DNA from: Anaspis maculata
Taxonomy: Eukaryota; Arthropoda; Insecta; Coleoptera; Scraptiidae
Assembly (NCBI GenBank): GCA_949128115.1
Contig: OX421963.1
Location: 58,585,306-58,649,305 of the forward strand
DNA length: 64,000 bases
Reading direction: 5' to 3'
Below, one piece after another: positions 13,001-22,874 of this stretch. The notes under the pieces were generated by a model, which was given only the letters and a program-made list of their open reading frames with translations, searched no databases and was not told the DNA's origin. Numbering within the stretch: position 1 is the first letter of the stretch; each line of letters begins with the position of its first letter. Position numbers and translations under genes: made by a program.

Positions 13001-13090
13001 AATTCTTCTAATGGGTTTATACAACAAATATGCGAAGTGGCTTGCTTGTATCATCAAATGCCACTTTTTTTTGCGTACCGCTAGCACTAT
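10022..13090. repeat. 3-kb inverted repeat, arms about 1 kb
   Basis: The left arm (10022 to about 11000) and right arm (about 12118 to 13090) are inverted copies of high similarity, for example GGGTCCTAAGGGATGAATTT in the right arm against its complement near 10150. The interior (11000-12118) holds A-rich degenerate repeats around TACAAAAGAT at 11105-11220. It also holds a second, weaker inverted pair around TCAAGTTGCCTCCT near 11348 and its complement near 11640. The geometry is a single decayed foldback element centred near 11.5 kb. Open frames within it are arm read-throughs. Confidence 0.85.
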
Positions 13091-13384
13091 AAGTATTTTA
13101 GGACTTTTGATCGTCTTTTGTGGTTTTCAAAGAGTTATTGATTTTATGTGATTCATGGATTGTGAATTCAAGGGTAAAGAACCACCCATGGCGGAACAAA
13201 CTGATAAGTTCATAACTATGGCAATCTTAATTCAACGGATACTTGCAATTGGTGATTTTGAACCAGTCTGGGCTATTCAACATGTAGTGTGATGTCGCAG
13301 CATGCTTGATTTGCCATGCATAGTCCCAAAAGTTGTCCAGGTTCCCTGGCCAGGCCCAAGTCAATGGATCAAATTGTTTAAATG

Positions 13385-14465
13385 CAGGGTGGCCCAACGA
13401 AAAGAGAACAGAGGGGTTTTCGGACATTTCACCTCATTTTTTTGAAAAAAGCTCAGACAGGTCGATTTTTATATCGAGGGGGACATCTGAAACATACATT
13501 GGCAAATTTCTATCTTCAGCCCCCTCACCCCTACCCACCTCAACTTCAGAATTTCGAATGACACCATCTACTTTGCGATATATCAAATCAAAGAGAATCA
13601 AACTACCTTTCTGAACAAAATATTTGCAAAATTTTTAACCCCGCCCCTCCATCTTCCTAAATTTCTCTGACTGTCCCATTTTCTATTCTCGATCCTTCAA
13701 TTCTCTTCAATTCAATCAGCGTCATCCTAAATAGCATCTAAGAAGAAAATTTTCGGTGGAGAAAAGTGCTACCCAAATTCACCCCTTTCCTCTCCCCCAC
13801 CCCAACTTCAAAATTTAACAGAGACCACCTACTTTGTGATACATCGAATTAAAGAGAATTGATTTCTCTTTCTACAAACAATTTTGTTTCATATTTTCAA
13901 CCTCTCTCCTAATAAATTGAACATTCTGAGTATTTTAGGAGGAAAATGGCTTTTTGAAAATTCTGAAAATATTTTATTCAGGAAGAGAATTCAATTTTCT
14001 TCAATTTGATGTATCACAAAGTAGGAAGTGTCTTTTGAGATTTTGAAGTTGGGGTAGGGGAGTGAAGGGGTGAATTTGGGTGGCACTTTTTACACAGAAA
14101 ATGTTCTCCCTCGATGCTGTGCAGGATAACGTTGACTGTACTGAAGAGAATTAAGAGGTCAAGAATATTACATTGGAAACTCAGACAATTTTAGGAAAAA
14201 AGGGGGTGAGGTTTGAAATTATAGAAATATTTTATTCAGAAAGAGAATTCAACTATCTTTAATTTGATGTATCGCAAGATGGGTGGTGTCATTTGAAACT
14301 TCGAAATTTGGGTGGGTGCGGGTGAGGGAGCTAAAGATAGAAATTCACCAATGTATGTTTCAGATGTCCCCCTTGGTATCAAAATCGACCTGTCCGAGCT
14401 TTTTTCAAAAAAATAAGGTGAAATGCCCAAAAACCCCTCTGTTCTGTTTTCGTTGGGCCAGCCTG
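13385..14465. repeat. Palindromic MITE with CAGGGTGGCCCAACG ends
   Basis: It begins CAGGGTGGCCCAACGAAAA and ends TTTTCGTTGGGCCAGCCTG. Arms of roughly 0.5 kb match throughout, for example ACATACATTGG at 13492 with its complement near 14350. A fragment of one end recurs at 19880-19979. The open frames at 13333-13614, 14236-14430 and 14283-14546 are copies of the same arm sequence. Confidence 0.85.
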
Positions 14466-14469
14466 TATA

Positions 14470-15885
14470 TATTTGATACAGCTATTGTGTATGTTCCTGT
14501 TGAATTTCAAGGGTCAGCAAAACCGCTAGCAGAGTTTGCACCATAGAATCCAAAAATGAAAAAAAAACAATGACTCTTTGAAAAAACAAAATACAATCTA
14601 AACTCCAAAACCATCAAGAGATATTATTAGAATGCGTTTTCCGAAGATGTGCCGAAATTTTTTTCGACTTGTTCTCTCAAAACGGAATCTAGAGAAGTTT
14701 ATTCTGAATTGAAATGATATCGTTGCTGTTAACTTGTTGGAAAGCTTCTTGACTAACTGTCAGTGTCACTGAAAGAAACTAGCAGAGGTTAACCTGCTCA
14801 TCAGAAGCTCTCAAACCTTCTTGCGATACGTTCTTTGGGGCCAAACAAACCTGAACGCACGTTTTTGAAGAAACACATTGGTGATTGTATTTGACGTTTT
14901 TGTTGTATATTTCACCACTTTTTTCCTGTTACCATTGTTTTGTTATGAAGATGTGTTTCTTCGAAGAACAATAAATGTTGTTCTATTCTATTCTACTTTG
15001 TTGCACTGGATTGTATGAACTAGTATCAATACAAATACTTCATACAAATGCGAATTTCAAGTAGGCTTTTGAGAACTTTTCTTATGTTAGCTACTTACAG
15101 TGGTAGCGCCCATATCACCAGATATATTCCCAATTTTATGTCTATGAAGGTCCTCCCAGGGTTCTGAAATATCTTGAACCGTTTTTTCACTACTTTGACA
15201 AAGCAGAAAAATCGGCCTAATTACACTTTTTCCAATAAATTAGTGAGTTTTTCAGGTATTCGAGTGCGATGTAGTATTCCTACAAAAAAATATCATGTAA
15301 AAATGTAATGTGACCATCAGACATTTTTCAGGCCTGCTATTTTCAGAAATTAGGCAGTCAATTGTTTTTTCTCTTTAACCGCCATCTCAAATTCGCCGTA
15401 TATACATATACAGCTTTATTGCTAACGCCCTTATCTTGGGCCCTTTTTCAGAGAACCGACAAGTTTTATTGCTCCGGTTGGTTATACCATTGTTGCAACA
15501 ATGGCTTACCAAAACTACACACTTGTAAAATAGGACGTTTAGTTTCATAGTACGAACTTAGAATTAGTGTACCCAAGTACTTGATACATTTTGTTTATCT
15601 TTCGTAAATCATAGATACCATTTGTTTAGGTAATGTTCCCAAAGTGAAAAGACTAAAAAACTGGTCTACGAGTTCCACTCGATTTCGGGTTTTTTCAATC
15701 GAAATATTCAGTTGAGTTTTAAATTTCAAAAACTTTCGTTGCACAATCTTTTTATGATATTATGCCCAAGTATTTCACTCAGAGTAGAAATGATTGATAA
15801 TATTTTTCAACGAATTAACTACTAGTACTAGTGGAATTTATAGTTACATGTTTTTGAATTATTTTGTGATCATCTCTTCACCCAT
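14470..15885. other. No gene seen
   Basis: AT-rich sequence. A TTCTATTCTATTCTAC simple stretch lies near 14976. The frame at 15362-15550 has no supporting context. Confidence 0.4.
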
Positions 15886-15891
15886 ACTCAC

Positions 15892-16031
15892 CTTCCATTT
15901 CCGTGCCTGAACAAGGCAAGGATTTCCTCGAAGGTCTTGTTCTTCGTCTCCGGCACCTTCTTGTACGTGAAAATCCAAAATATGGCTAGGAACACGCTGA
16001 ATGGCAGGAACGTGTAGTTCTCGAGTGCGTT
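15892..16031 (-). CDS. Internal exon of a GLUT-type sugar transporter
   Basis: Read on the minus strand, this 140-bp exon is bounded by a pyrimidine-rich acceptor (TTTGTTGTTTCAG, 16032-16044) and a consensus donor (GTGAGT, 15886-15891). It encodes 46 residues beginning NALENYTFLPFSVFLAIFWI. This is the last transmembrane helix of a major-facilitator hexose transporter. It is followed by FTYKKVPETKNKTFEEI, matching the PETKG-type signature at the cytoplasmic end of class I GLUT proteins, and by LALFRHGNG. Such proteins move glucose or trehalose across the plasma membrane. The exon ends in phase 2, so more coding sequence follows. Upstream exons must lie above 16031 and none is visible before the cuticle gene, which therefore seems to sit in its intron on the opposite strand. 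No longer open frame reveals this exon. Confidence 0.88.
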
Positions 16032-16288
16032 CTGAAACAACAAACACGGTGATTAATCCCTTTTGCTCTGCAAAGCATATTTTGCATAAAGTACGCTTAT
16101 TTTCTACAGTTTTATGTATATTAAAGTGCGGCCGGTTGGAACCAGCGCCAAGTTCAATTATAATTATAATAAGTACTCAGAGAAATTATGTCACATTGTT
16201 TTAATTGCATAGTAATTGTAAAATTAAAAGTGTAAGTAGATAAATGTGGCAAATTTTAATCAAACTGCCCTTTCACGTCGTTCGCGAG

Positions 16289-16325
16289 TATAAAATGCCG
16301 GTTAGTGCCTTATGGATTTGTCAGT
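16289..16325 (+). promoter_or_regulatory. Core promoter of first cuticle gene
   Basis: TATAAAA at 16289-16295 is followed 34 bases on by the arthropod initiator TCAGT (predicted start A at 16323). The stretch from TCAGTTGTTC to the ATG matches the second cuticle gene at 20737-20764 almost base for base. Upstream blocks AATTATGTCACATTGT and TTTCACG.CGTTC are shared too, so the promoter was duplicated with the gene. Confidence 0.85.
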
Positions 16326-16345
16326 TGTTCAACGTCGACCGAAAC

Positions 16346-16987
16346 ATGAGGAAGTTCATAGTGAGTAGACAGCAAGCAACTGATTGAACATGTGTGAGAG
16401 CTTCTGTTTTTTTTTTCAGTTATTGTTGGGGTTGGTGCCCTTAGTGATGCCGCAAGGGCTTGGAGGCGGTTCTGCCGGAGGCCTGTTAGGCCACGGAGAC
16501 CAGCTGCACGAAACCATCATTGGTTTGAGCCGTGGAATTGAAATCCATCATGGCCATCATGGGGGTGGAGGTGGCGGTGGAGAAGGAGGAGGTGGTGGCG
16601 GTGGAGGCGGCGGCGACGAAGGCCACGGACACCATTCTATCGGTTTCACCGGATCTAATTTCAAAACACCCGTAGATGTTCACCATGAAGAAGTAGTGCA
16701 CCTTAAGGTAACACTTTTTACCTTCTACCGGCTAGTTTTCGGATTTCAATTTTTTTTTGTAAAATTCAATTTTACAGGCTCATCCTGAATACCACTACGA
16801 CTACCATGTAGCCGACCATAAGCACAAGGATTACAAGAGCAAGCATGAGGTGCGTGATGGATACAAAGTAAAGGGATCGTACAGCTTACTCGAGCCCGAC
16901 CACAAGACCATCCGTGTGGTAGACTACACCTCAGACAAGAAACAAGGCTTCATCGCCAAAGTTTCCTACAAGAAACATCACGACTAA
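16346..16987 (+). CDS. Cuticle protein, RR-2-like chitin-binding domain, Gly/His-rich
   Basis: Three exons: 16346-16360, 16420-16707 and 16778-16987, all in phase 0, giving 170 residues. Exon 1 holds only MRKFI; with exon 2 it forms the signal peptide MRKFILLLGLVPLVMPQG. Residues of about 60-85 are almost all glycine with His/Glu, followed by GHGHHSIGFTGSNFKTPVDV. Exon 3 is the chitin_bind_4 domain, from AHPEYHYDYHVADHKHKDYK through VRDGYKVKGSYSLLEPD to the end KKHHD. The domain resembles RR-2, but the usual DG-turn is altered (EPDHKT) and G-F-N-A is replaced by GFIAKV. This is a secreted exoskeleton protein. Both introns are under 75 bp with consensus borders. It is a tandem paralogue of the gene at 20762. 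Product class is certain; the stage or tissue of expression is not visible. Confidence 0.93.
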
Positions 16988-18017
16988 ATCTGTTGCCATT
17001 TCGTTATGTTAATTATTTTTTTAGTTATTGTACAAAGTTGACTTGTTTTGTTGCGAAATATATTTAAATAACACTCACACTCTGTTTTTATCATGTTCAG
17101 ATACCTACCTATTTTTTTCCCTTCAGCTTACATGTTCAACATAATATTATCTTTTCAAAGTTCAAATGGAATATTTTTTGAACGAAAGTGTGATCTTCTA
17201 AAACAGTTAATAAACAGAGATGTCCTAGGAACATACATTATGCTTATTAAAATATGCACTTCACCCTCGACTTTACCATAACAAGCGACACGGAGATAGG
17301 TATGTTAATGTTTTACAATTTTCGAAAAAAAAAATCTGAAATGAAATATACTTTTTACGAGAACAGGTTTTTCCATGGCATGTTCGTCCACTGGTGAAAT
17401 AATTTAGTGTGTCCTACACGTTTTTCACTACTGCGCTAACAGTTCAGTTAGAAAATAACATTTTAACCGAATAACCGAACTGCTATATTTAGCTATTTCT
17501 CTCTGTAAATCGACTTTATCTAAACATATTAAAAATGTCACTCCTAGTACAGAAAAAAGCAGTTTTCTCACTGTAAAATTACTGTAAATGCCTACTTTAT
17601 GACTACCAGGCTGTTGTTTTAACACGACCAGGGTCCCTAAGGTTTGAAGAATAAGTATGAAGAATAACGACACTTCTTTAAAAGGATAAAAGAGGCGTCT
17701 CAAAACTATTGCATTCCGAGAGTACTACGGATATATCATGGACTCTTCTTTGAAGCATAAGGTCCACAGGAAATGATTAAAAAATATATTGACTTCAATT
17801 TTTGAAGTTATAAGGATCAAAGAGTGGCAATTCGACGTTTTCTAAGCTTCGTTATCTCGAAAGAAATTAGATAGTGAAATGATTATGGCAGAGTTAGGAG
17901 TAAAAAAATATTAACCCCTCTAGATACTCGCCAAGATGTGAATACCGGGACGGACGGGGATAAAATGAAAATGGCGACGGGGGCTTTTGAGCGATCAGGC
18001 GCATATACAGAGAGACT
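16988..18017. other. 3' flank of cuticle gene, otherwise no gene seen
   Basis: Contains the 3' untranslated region of the cuticle gene (poly(A) hexamer not clear; AATATA and TTAAATAA variants at about 17056-17072). AT-rich sequence follows. The open frames at 17093-17281 and 17428-17703 have no supporting context. Confidence 0.4.
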
Positions 18018-18169
18018 AAAGCTGGATTCCCAGATGCAAATATGCGCCCAGAAAATGCAAAATTTTATGTCAAAGTCCTCATATTGGCCAATGAGAGCCC
18101 TCGAATTGAACATTTTACATACGAAATCGCATTTTCTGTCCGAATATTCGCATCTGGGAATCTAGCTTT
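18018..18169. mobile_element. 152-bp MITE
   Basis: The ends AAAGCTGGATTCCCAGATGC and the inverted GCATCTGGGAATCTAGCTTT frame the element. The pairing continues inward (AGAAAATGC against GCATTTTCT). It has no coding capacity and its flanks show no clear target duplication. Confidence 0.75.
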
Positions 18170-18189
18170 GCGACTTCGACCTGATTTCT

Positions 18190-18790
18190 AAAAAGAGCAA
18201 GCCGTTTCTTCTTGACACGTGTCATGATCTACTGTCAACCCCTTGACCCTTAGCCACCCTTAGTATTTTTTTTCAATGGCACCCTACGACCCAGCCTTCT
18301 CTAGGCTCGTTGGGAAGCTTGTCAAAAACTGTATTCAGAACTTCTATTGAAAATTAGATCGAGTGCTTCACCATGAAGATTTGAGAAACCCCAGGGTTAC
18401 TCAAAAGTCCTGAACAAAATTCATAATTTCTCACCATATTTTTTTCAAAAAAAAGCTCGATTTCCTCGCTCCGAAAACAGGTCGATGTTTGAAAACGGTA
18501 AGTCGTTTTTCCATGATACGTGTCATGATCTACCGTCAACCCCTTAAGCCCCAGCCACCCTTAGTGTTCTTAATCGCACCGTATAGCTTGTGGGGGCTCG
18601 TTGGAAAGCGTCCAACCATTTTCAATGGTAGATCTGAATACAGTTTTTGACAAGCTTTCCAACGAGCCCCCTCAAGCCATAGGGTGCCCTTAAAAAAATA
18701 CTAAGGTAGACGGTAGATCATGACACGTGTCATGGAAAAACGGCTTGCCCTTTCTAGAAATCGACCAGTTCGACCGGTTTTTCCAGAAAA
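18190..18790. repeat. Nested inverted and direct repeats around GACACGTGTCATGATC
   Basis: The block ACACGTGTCATGATCTACYG occurs near 18217, as ATACGTGTCATGATCTACCG near 18518, and inverted near 18712. The block GCTCGTTGGGAAGCTTGTCA near 18306 is inverted at about 18650. The arrangement suggests two overlapping copies of a foldback element. ACACGTGT is itself a palindrome. No coding sequence is seen. Confidence 0.7.
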
Positions 18791-18950
18791 AATATGGGTA
18801 AAAAATTATGAATTTTGTTCCGGACTTTTGAGTTATTTTGAGATTCCTCAAAACGTTAGCATTTATCTTGAAAAATTTGCATCAAATCGGAAGAAAAATA
18901 ACACCGCTATAAAGACAATTATTATTGAACCAGCTTTTCAATGATGCATC

Positions 18951-19753
18951 TAAGGCATCCAATCCCGAGACATAATCGAAATCCCGGGATTTCGGGATTT
19001 TCGGGATTTCTCAGATGATGCAATTTTTCACCTCAGTTAAGTGAAAAACAAAGTCAGTGCAAGAGACACCAGGTTATATTCAGGTAAGTACATCATCATT
19101 TGACCCATATGACACCAATTTTAGTATTTTTTTGTATTTATTTTGCATAAAAAAAAATATTGCTCGCATAATGCGTACTTCCTCCGAGAAAGCAAAACTT
19201 ACTTGCTGAGTAAAAAATAAATTGTTTTTTTTCAATTTAGTACAGTTTTGTTTTATTCAATGAGTTAGGACATGTTCTTTAGTTTTCAAGGGCCGCTATT
19301 CTCATTTCCATATAACTTTGCCTGGAAGTTAGATACCATAGATATCCATAGTGTTTTGTGGTATGGTAACCGGAAGGTATCCCGTGTGAAAATATTGGCC
19401 CTAAGCCCTAAGTGTAATGTACCTCACCTAATAATTTTAATATAAGTATGTATCAATACTATCAATTACCACCAATTATTATACAACAAATGAGGATTAG
19501 GTACTACCGAGGGTACTACTTAGTTTTTTTAGCAAAATGAATATGTATAACATCAATTTTTACTAATAATGGTGTCAAATTATGGTTTGCTTACTTGAAT
19601 AATCTGTGTTTCTTGCATTGACTCTATTTTTCATCAAATTGAGGTAAAAAGATGCATCATTTGAAAAATCCCGAGATTCCCGGGATCTCGGTGGAAAAAT
19701 CCCGGGATTTTCGGGATTGGAAACCTAACGGGATCCCGGGATTGGATGCCCTA
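18951..19753. mobile_element. Non-autonomous hAT-type element with 8-bp target duplication
   Basis: The 803-bp element starts TAAGGCATCCAATCCCG and ends with the complement CGGGATTGGATGCCCTA. The identical 8-mer GATGCATC lies on each side (18943-18950 and 19754-19761). Subterminal regions at both ends repeat a CCCGGGATTTTCGGGAT motif several times, as transposase-binding repeats often do. An 8-bp duplication and a TAGGG-type end fit the hAT superfamily. There is no transposase, so it would depend on a partner. Confidence 0.85.
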
Positions 19754-19879
19754 GATGCATCACTCAACCTCAGTTGTCATTTGAAATTTTCTAAGGGGCT
19801 GCTACCCTGGGGGCAGCCCCGGGGTGCTACGGCGGCTACGGGGGTAAAACTTCACGGTCAAATTAATAGCAGTTGAATA

Positions 19880-19979
19880 TCCCCCTTGAGCACAAAGTCG
19901 ACCTGTCAGAGCTTGTTTCGAAAAAATCAAGTCAGCTGCCCGAGAATCTGTCTCTTTAGTTTTCGTTGGGCCCTGTATG
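19880..19979. repeat. Truncated copy of the 13.4-kb palindromic MITE
   Basis: The order GTCGACCTGTC.GAGCTT.TTTC.AAAAAA, then TTTTCGTTGGGCCCTGTA, matches the right end of the element at 13385-14465. Only one end is present, so this is a truncated copy. Confidence 0.65.
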
Positions 19980-20166
19980 GTTTTTTTTCAACTGGAAAAC
20001 ACTAGGCAAATTCAAAAAAAGTTGAAAAATATTCAAGAATCAATAATTAAAATTGTTTGGGAAAAAAATTGGTGAAAATCGGTTAACGGGTTAAATACTT
20101 GCGGCGGAGTGAGATTTCTAATTATTTTTGGGTAGCCTATTTTAATTGGTGCGCAGTATTTGTTTC

Positions 20167-20350
20167 GACGGCTCCGCAGTAGAGGTGGTGCTGTGGTGCG
20201 GAGGCTGCGGGTTCGATTCCTGCTGTAGTCTGGGTGTTGGGTGTAGTGTCTTCTCACAATGCATTTTTTCAGCAATAGGTACAAAATGTAACTGTAAATA
20301 AAAGCGAGCTCGTATGGCCTTGAAAAAGGCGGATAGAGAGAAAACAAACT
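20167..20350 (+). mobile_element. tRNA-derived SINE, family B
   Basis: The tRNA-like head GACGGCTCCGCAGTAGAGGT contains a B box GGGTTCGATTCC, followed by AGTCTGGGTGTTG. The body ends AAAGCGAGCTCGTATGGCCT..GAAAAAGGC..ATAGAGAGAAAA. The same plan with the same TCTGGGTGTTG junction occurs at 48251-48446. The head cannot form a full acceptor stem. I therefore call it a SINE and not a tRNA. Confidence 0.7.
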
Positions 20351-20704
20351 AAAAAAAATACTTCATTCATTTCATGCAATAAAAGAATCTGAATGTAGTC
20401 AGTATTTCACGGCATGTAAAGTTTTAACTTCGCTTCTCTTGGGAAGCACAGACTGATCACAGTCTTCTTATAGTATGCAAGATCCTGGAGCTCAATGGCT
20501 ACCGGAAAGGTACAAGAATTGTGACTGTAAATTTTGCTCTAAATAAGTTGAAAACAATCCAAATACCACATTTAATTTTGTTCTCTTTTTAAGGAGAATT
20601 ATGTCACATTGTAATGTGCAGTAATTGTTTATTGAAATGCAAATACAGCAAATTATTAATATTAATTATGTTAAACTGGTTCTTTCACGCCGTTCACAGA
20701 AACA

Positions 20705-20741
20705 TATAAAGTCTAATTGTGCCCTATTAGAACATGTCAGT
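20705..20741 (+). promoter_or_regulatory. Core promoter of second cuticle gene
   Basis: TATAAAG at 20705-20711 and a TCAGT initiator (A at 20739) are spaced 34 bases apart, exactly as in the sister gene. The 5' leader is 23 bases. Upstream blocks AATTATGTCACATTGT (about 20597) and TTTCACGCCGTTC (about 20684) are shared with the first gene and are candidates for common regulatory sites. Confidence 0.85.
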
Positions 20742-20761
20742 TGTTCGACGTCGACCAAAAC

Positions 20762-21226
20762 ATGAGGATATTGATTGTGAGTAACCGAAACCGTTTCAAA
20801 TTGAATGAATGTAAATCAGAGAGTATTAGGTACTGTTAGGGTTGGTACCCTTCATCATGTCACAAGGTGACGACGGAGGCCACGGACATCACTCCATCGG
20901 TTTCACAGGGTCTAACTTCAAAACTCCCGTTGACGTCCATCACGAGGAAGAGATTCACATTAAGGTAGGCACTGTGATTTTGTATTGGGTTAGTAGTGGC
21001 TCACGTGCGTTCACTTAAGGCCAAACCCGAGTACCATTACGACTACCATGTAGCCGACCATAAGCACAAGGACTACAAGAGCAAACACGAGGTACGCGAC
21101 GGGTACAAAGTGAAGGGATCCTACAGCCTGCTCGAGCCCGACCACAAGACGATCCGTGTGGTCGAATACGAGTCGGACAAGAAGACGGGGTGGATCGCGA
21201 AGGTTTCCCACAAGAAACACCAATAA
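20762..21226 (+). CDS. Cuticle protein, RR-2-like chitin-binding domain, short form
   Basis: Exons 20762-20776, 20830-20964 and 21020-21226, all phase 0, encode 118 residues. The signal peptide is MRILIVLLGLVPFIMSQG, split after residue 5. GHGHHSIGFTGSNFKTPVDV follows directly, without the poly-glycine tract of the sister gene. Exon 3 carries the chitin-binding domain (AKPEYHYDYHVADHKHKDYK to KVSHKKHQ), which differs from the sister at few positions. Introns are only 53 and 55 bp and lack a good pyrimidine tract; acceptors are TATTAG and CTTAAG. I chose them by alignment with the sister gene. AATAAA at about 21289 is a fitting poly(A) signal. Secreted exoskeletal role is inferred from the family. 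Confidence 0.9.
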
Positions 21227-22094
21227 GTAATAATCATAATTGTTTTAGTTACTTGTTCCTGTACATAGTTGATTTGTTTTATTGCGAAAATAAAATGTTG
21301 TTTAAATTAGACCTATCTATGTCATTTTCTCGAAATAACCATGTTCCATCAAAGGTGGCGCATAAATGCATGTTGTTGTGAACATCTCACTACACAAGCA
21401 ATTAATCATCAAACAGAGCGTGCTTATCTGAATTATCCAATAAAAGGAATCGCTTGCATAAGATACGATATACTGGAAAGATAAGGCTCGATTTTCTTTG
21501 TTTTCCGGTAATTAATCCTTGATCAAGTTATTTTCTAACGCGCTGAGAAAGTCGGTAGGCAATCAACAATGCTTGAGATTTGGTCAGTGTGTGAAGAGAA
21601 AAGCGGCTTATGAAGAATTTTCGTACATTTGGGAGAAAATCAAAGGAACATGATACCTAAGAATACCTAATTGTTATTATGATGAATTAATGAATAATTA
21701 CACCGTAATAGGTCATGCCGTGTGTAGCTTTGTGAAAATATATAGAGCTCAATCGATTTCTGGGCCATCAAGGATCATGAAAAATTACATTGGCATCCGC
21801 TGCAGGCAAATATGGTGGAGGCGCCAAAGTGTACGTCTTCTAGTAATAAAATAAGAAAATGGCTTAAGTATCTCGTTGTTTTTTATTGGACTCCGAAACT
21901 TGATACTTCATATTAAAAAGAAATTCTCTCATTATCCCATACCTTGATTACAAAAGAGCATTCTGAAGAACTTTCAAAATAGTCTTTTCATGATAGGCTA
22001 AAATATGGCGTTTTTCAAAGGTTATAGATTTTGAGATGCCTTTTCCGACTTTCCACTCTTTCACTTTGTATCTCTGCCGTTCTGGTTGCCATAT
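21227..22094. other. Intergenic; holds a dispersed repeat
   Basis: No gene seen. At about 21712-21855 the order GCCGTGTG..AGCTTTGTGAAAA, AATCGATT.CTGG.CCATCA, AAAATGGTGGAGGCGCCAA matches 58726-58880 in the same orientation. The shared unit is about 145 bp and I cannot assign it to a class. Confidence 0.5.
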
Positions 22095-22863
22095 TGTTAC
22101 GATATCTCGCGTACGGGTTCGAATATAATTGAGACTATCGTTTTAAAACACACACTGTTTATTTCTGCGTACTACAATGAATATACGCCAACAATTATCT
22201 ACTTGGAATTATATCGCAGGTACTTCGCTTGTTTTGCACTCGTTACCACTTCGCATTCCAATTTAATACTGCCGCGAGCTGCCGACTGATGCCTTATATA
22301 AGGCCTCCGAATAGTGTTCCCGAACTTTCTGTCTACTTCCAGCAAATTCCATAGCGGTCTGGCATATGCGGTTTCTAGACCATTCCTGAATAATCATACA
22401 CATTACCCGTATAATTCTGCCAGGTTGAGGAACGGCGCCTCCGCCAAAATGAACAGATGTGCCCTGATCAGGCATTCGAGTCTCCATTCAGTTTCACATA
22501 CACGAACGCTCTGGAATGCACCAGATCGCTCCAGACTTCTACACTGCGATCTAATGGATGGAAGAATCCAGAAAGATCTAAGCCTGTATTCATATCCCAC
22601 TTTTAAGCTAGAAGCGCTTTTAGTGCGATGCGCATTTAGGGGCATTTCTCATATTTCAGTGTTCAAAAATGCATTATTGCGATTGGGAGCGATTGTATGT
22701 ACTTGATTGCAATTAATTTGCGAGTTAATTTGTATTTTTGAACACTAAAATATAAGAAATGCCCCTAAATGCGCATCGCACTAAAAGCGCTTTTAGCTTA
22801 AAAGTGGGATATGAATACGGGCCCTAGTGTTTACCAATATGTTCGGGATCGCCGCTCGTAGCA
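22095..22863 (-). repeat. 3' LTR of the gypsy-type element, split by a MITE
   Basis: Removing the MITE and one copy of its CTA duplication leaves 523 bp, exactly the length of the other LTR. In coding orientation it begins TGCTACGAGCGGCGATCCCG and ends ATATCGTAACA. A TATATAAGG promoter-like motif lies near 22297. Confidence 0.9.
22581..22823. mobile_element. 243-bp palindromic MITE inside the LTR
   Basis: Its ends are AGCCTGTATTCATATCCCAC and the inverted GTGGGATATGAATACGGGCC. Arms of about 95 bp are nearly identical. It is flanked by CTA (22578-22580 and 22824-22826). The other LTR shows the empty site AGATCTAGTG. A 3-bp duplication with GGCC-type ends points to a PIF/Harbinger-like parent. 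It accounts for the open frames at 22314-22706. Confidence 0.9.
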
Positions 22864-22874
22864 CTGTCTCCCTC

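Noticed and set aside
13333..14546. Pairs of similar open frames on opposite strands that look like paralogous proteins
   Set aside because: They are the two arms of one palindromic MITE read in both directions. The same holds for frames in 7.8-9.4, 10.0-13.1, 43.1-44.8 and 59.8-60.9 kb.
15859..16047. 62-residue minus-strand frame at the sugar transporter exon
   Set aside because: It is in the wrong phase. The frame one step over gives the GLUT signature with proper splice sites.
16486..16701. Minus-strand frame across cuticle exon 2
   Set aside because: It is the complement of the glycine/histidine coding sequence. The plus frame has splice sites, signal peptide and domain.
21011..21223. 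Hydrophobic minus-strand frame resembling a membrane protein
   Set aside because: It is the antisense of the chitin-binding domain exon; charged codons read backwards give Val/Leu-rich sequence. The same applies to 61531-61713.
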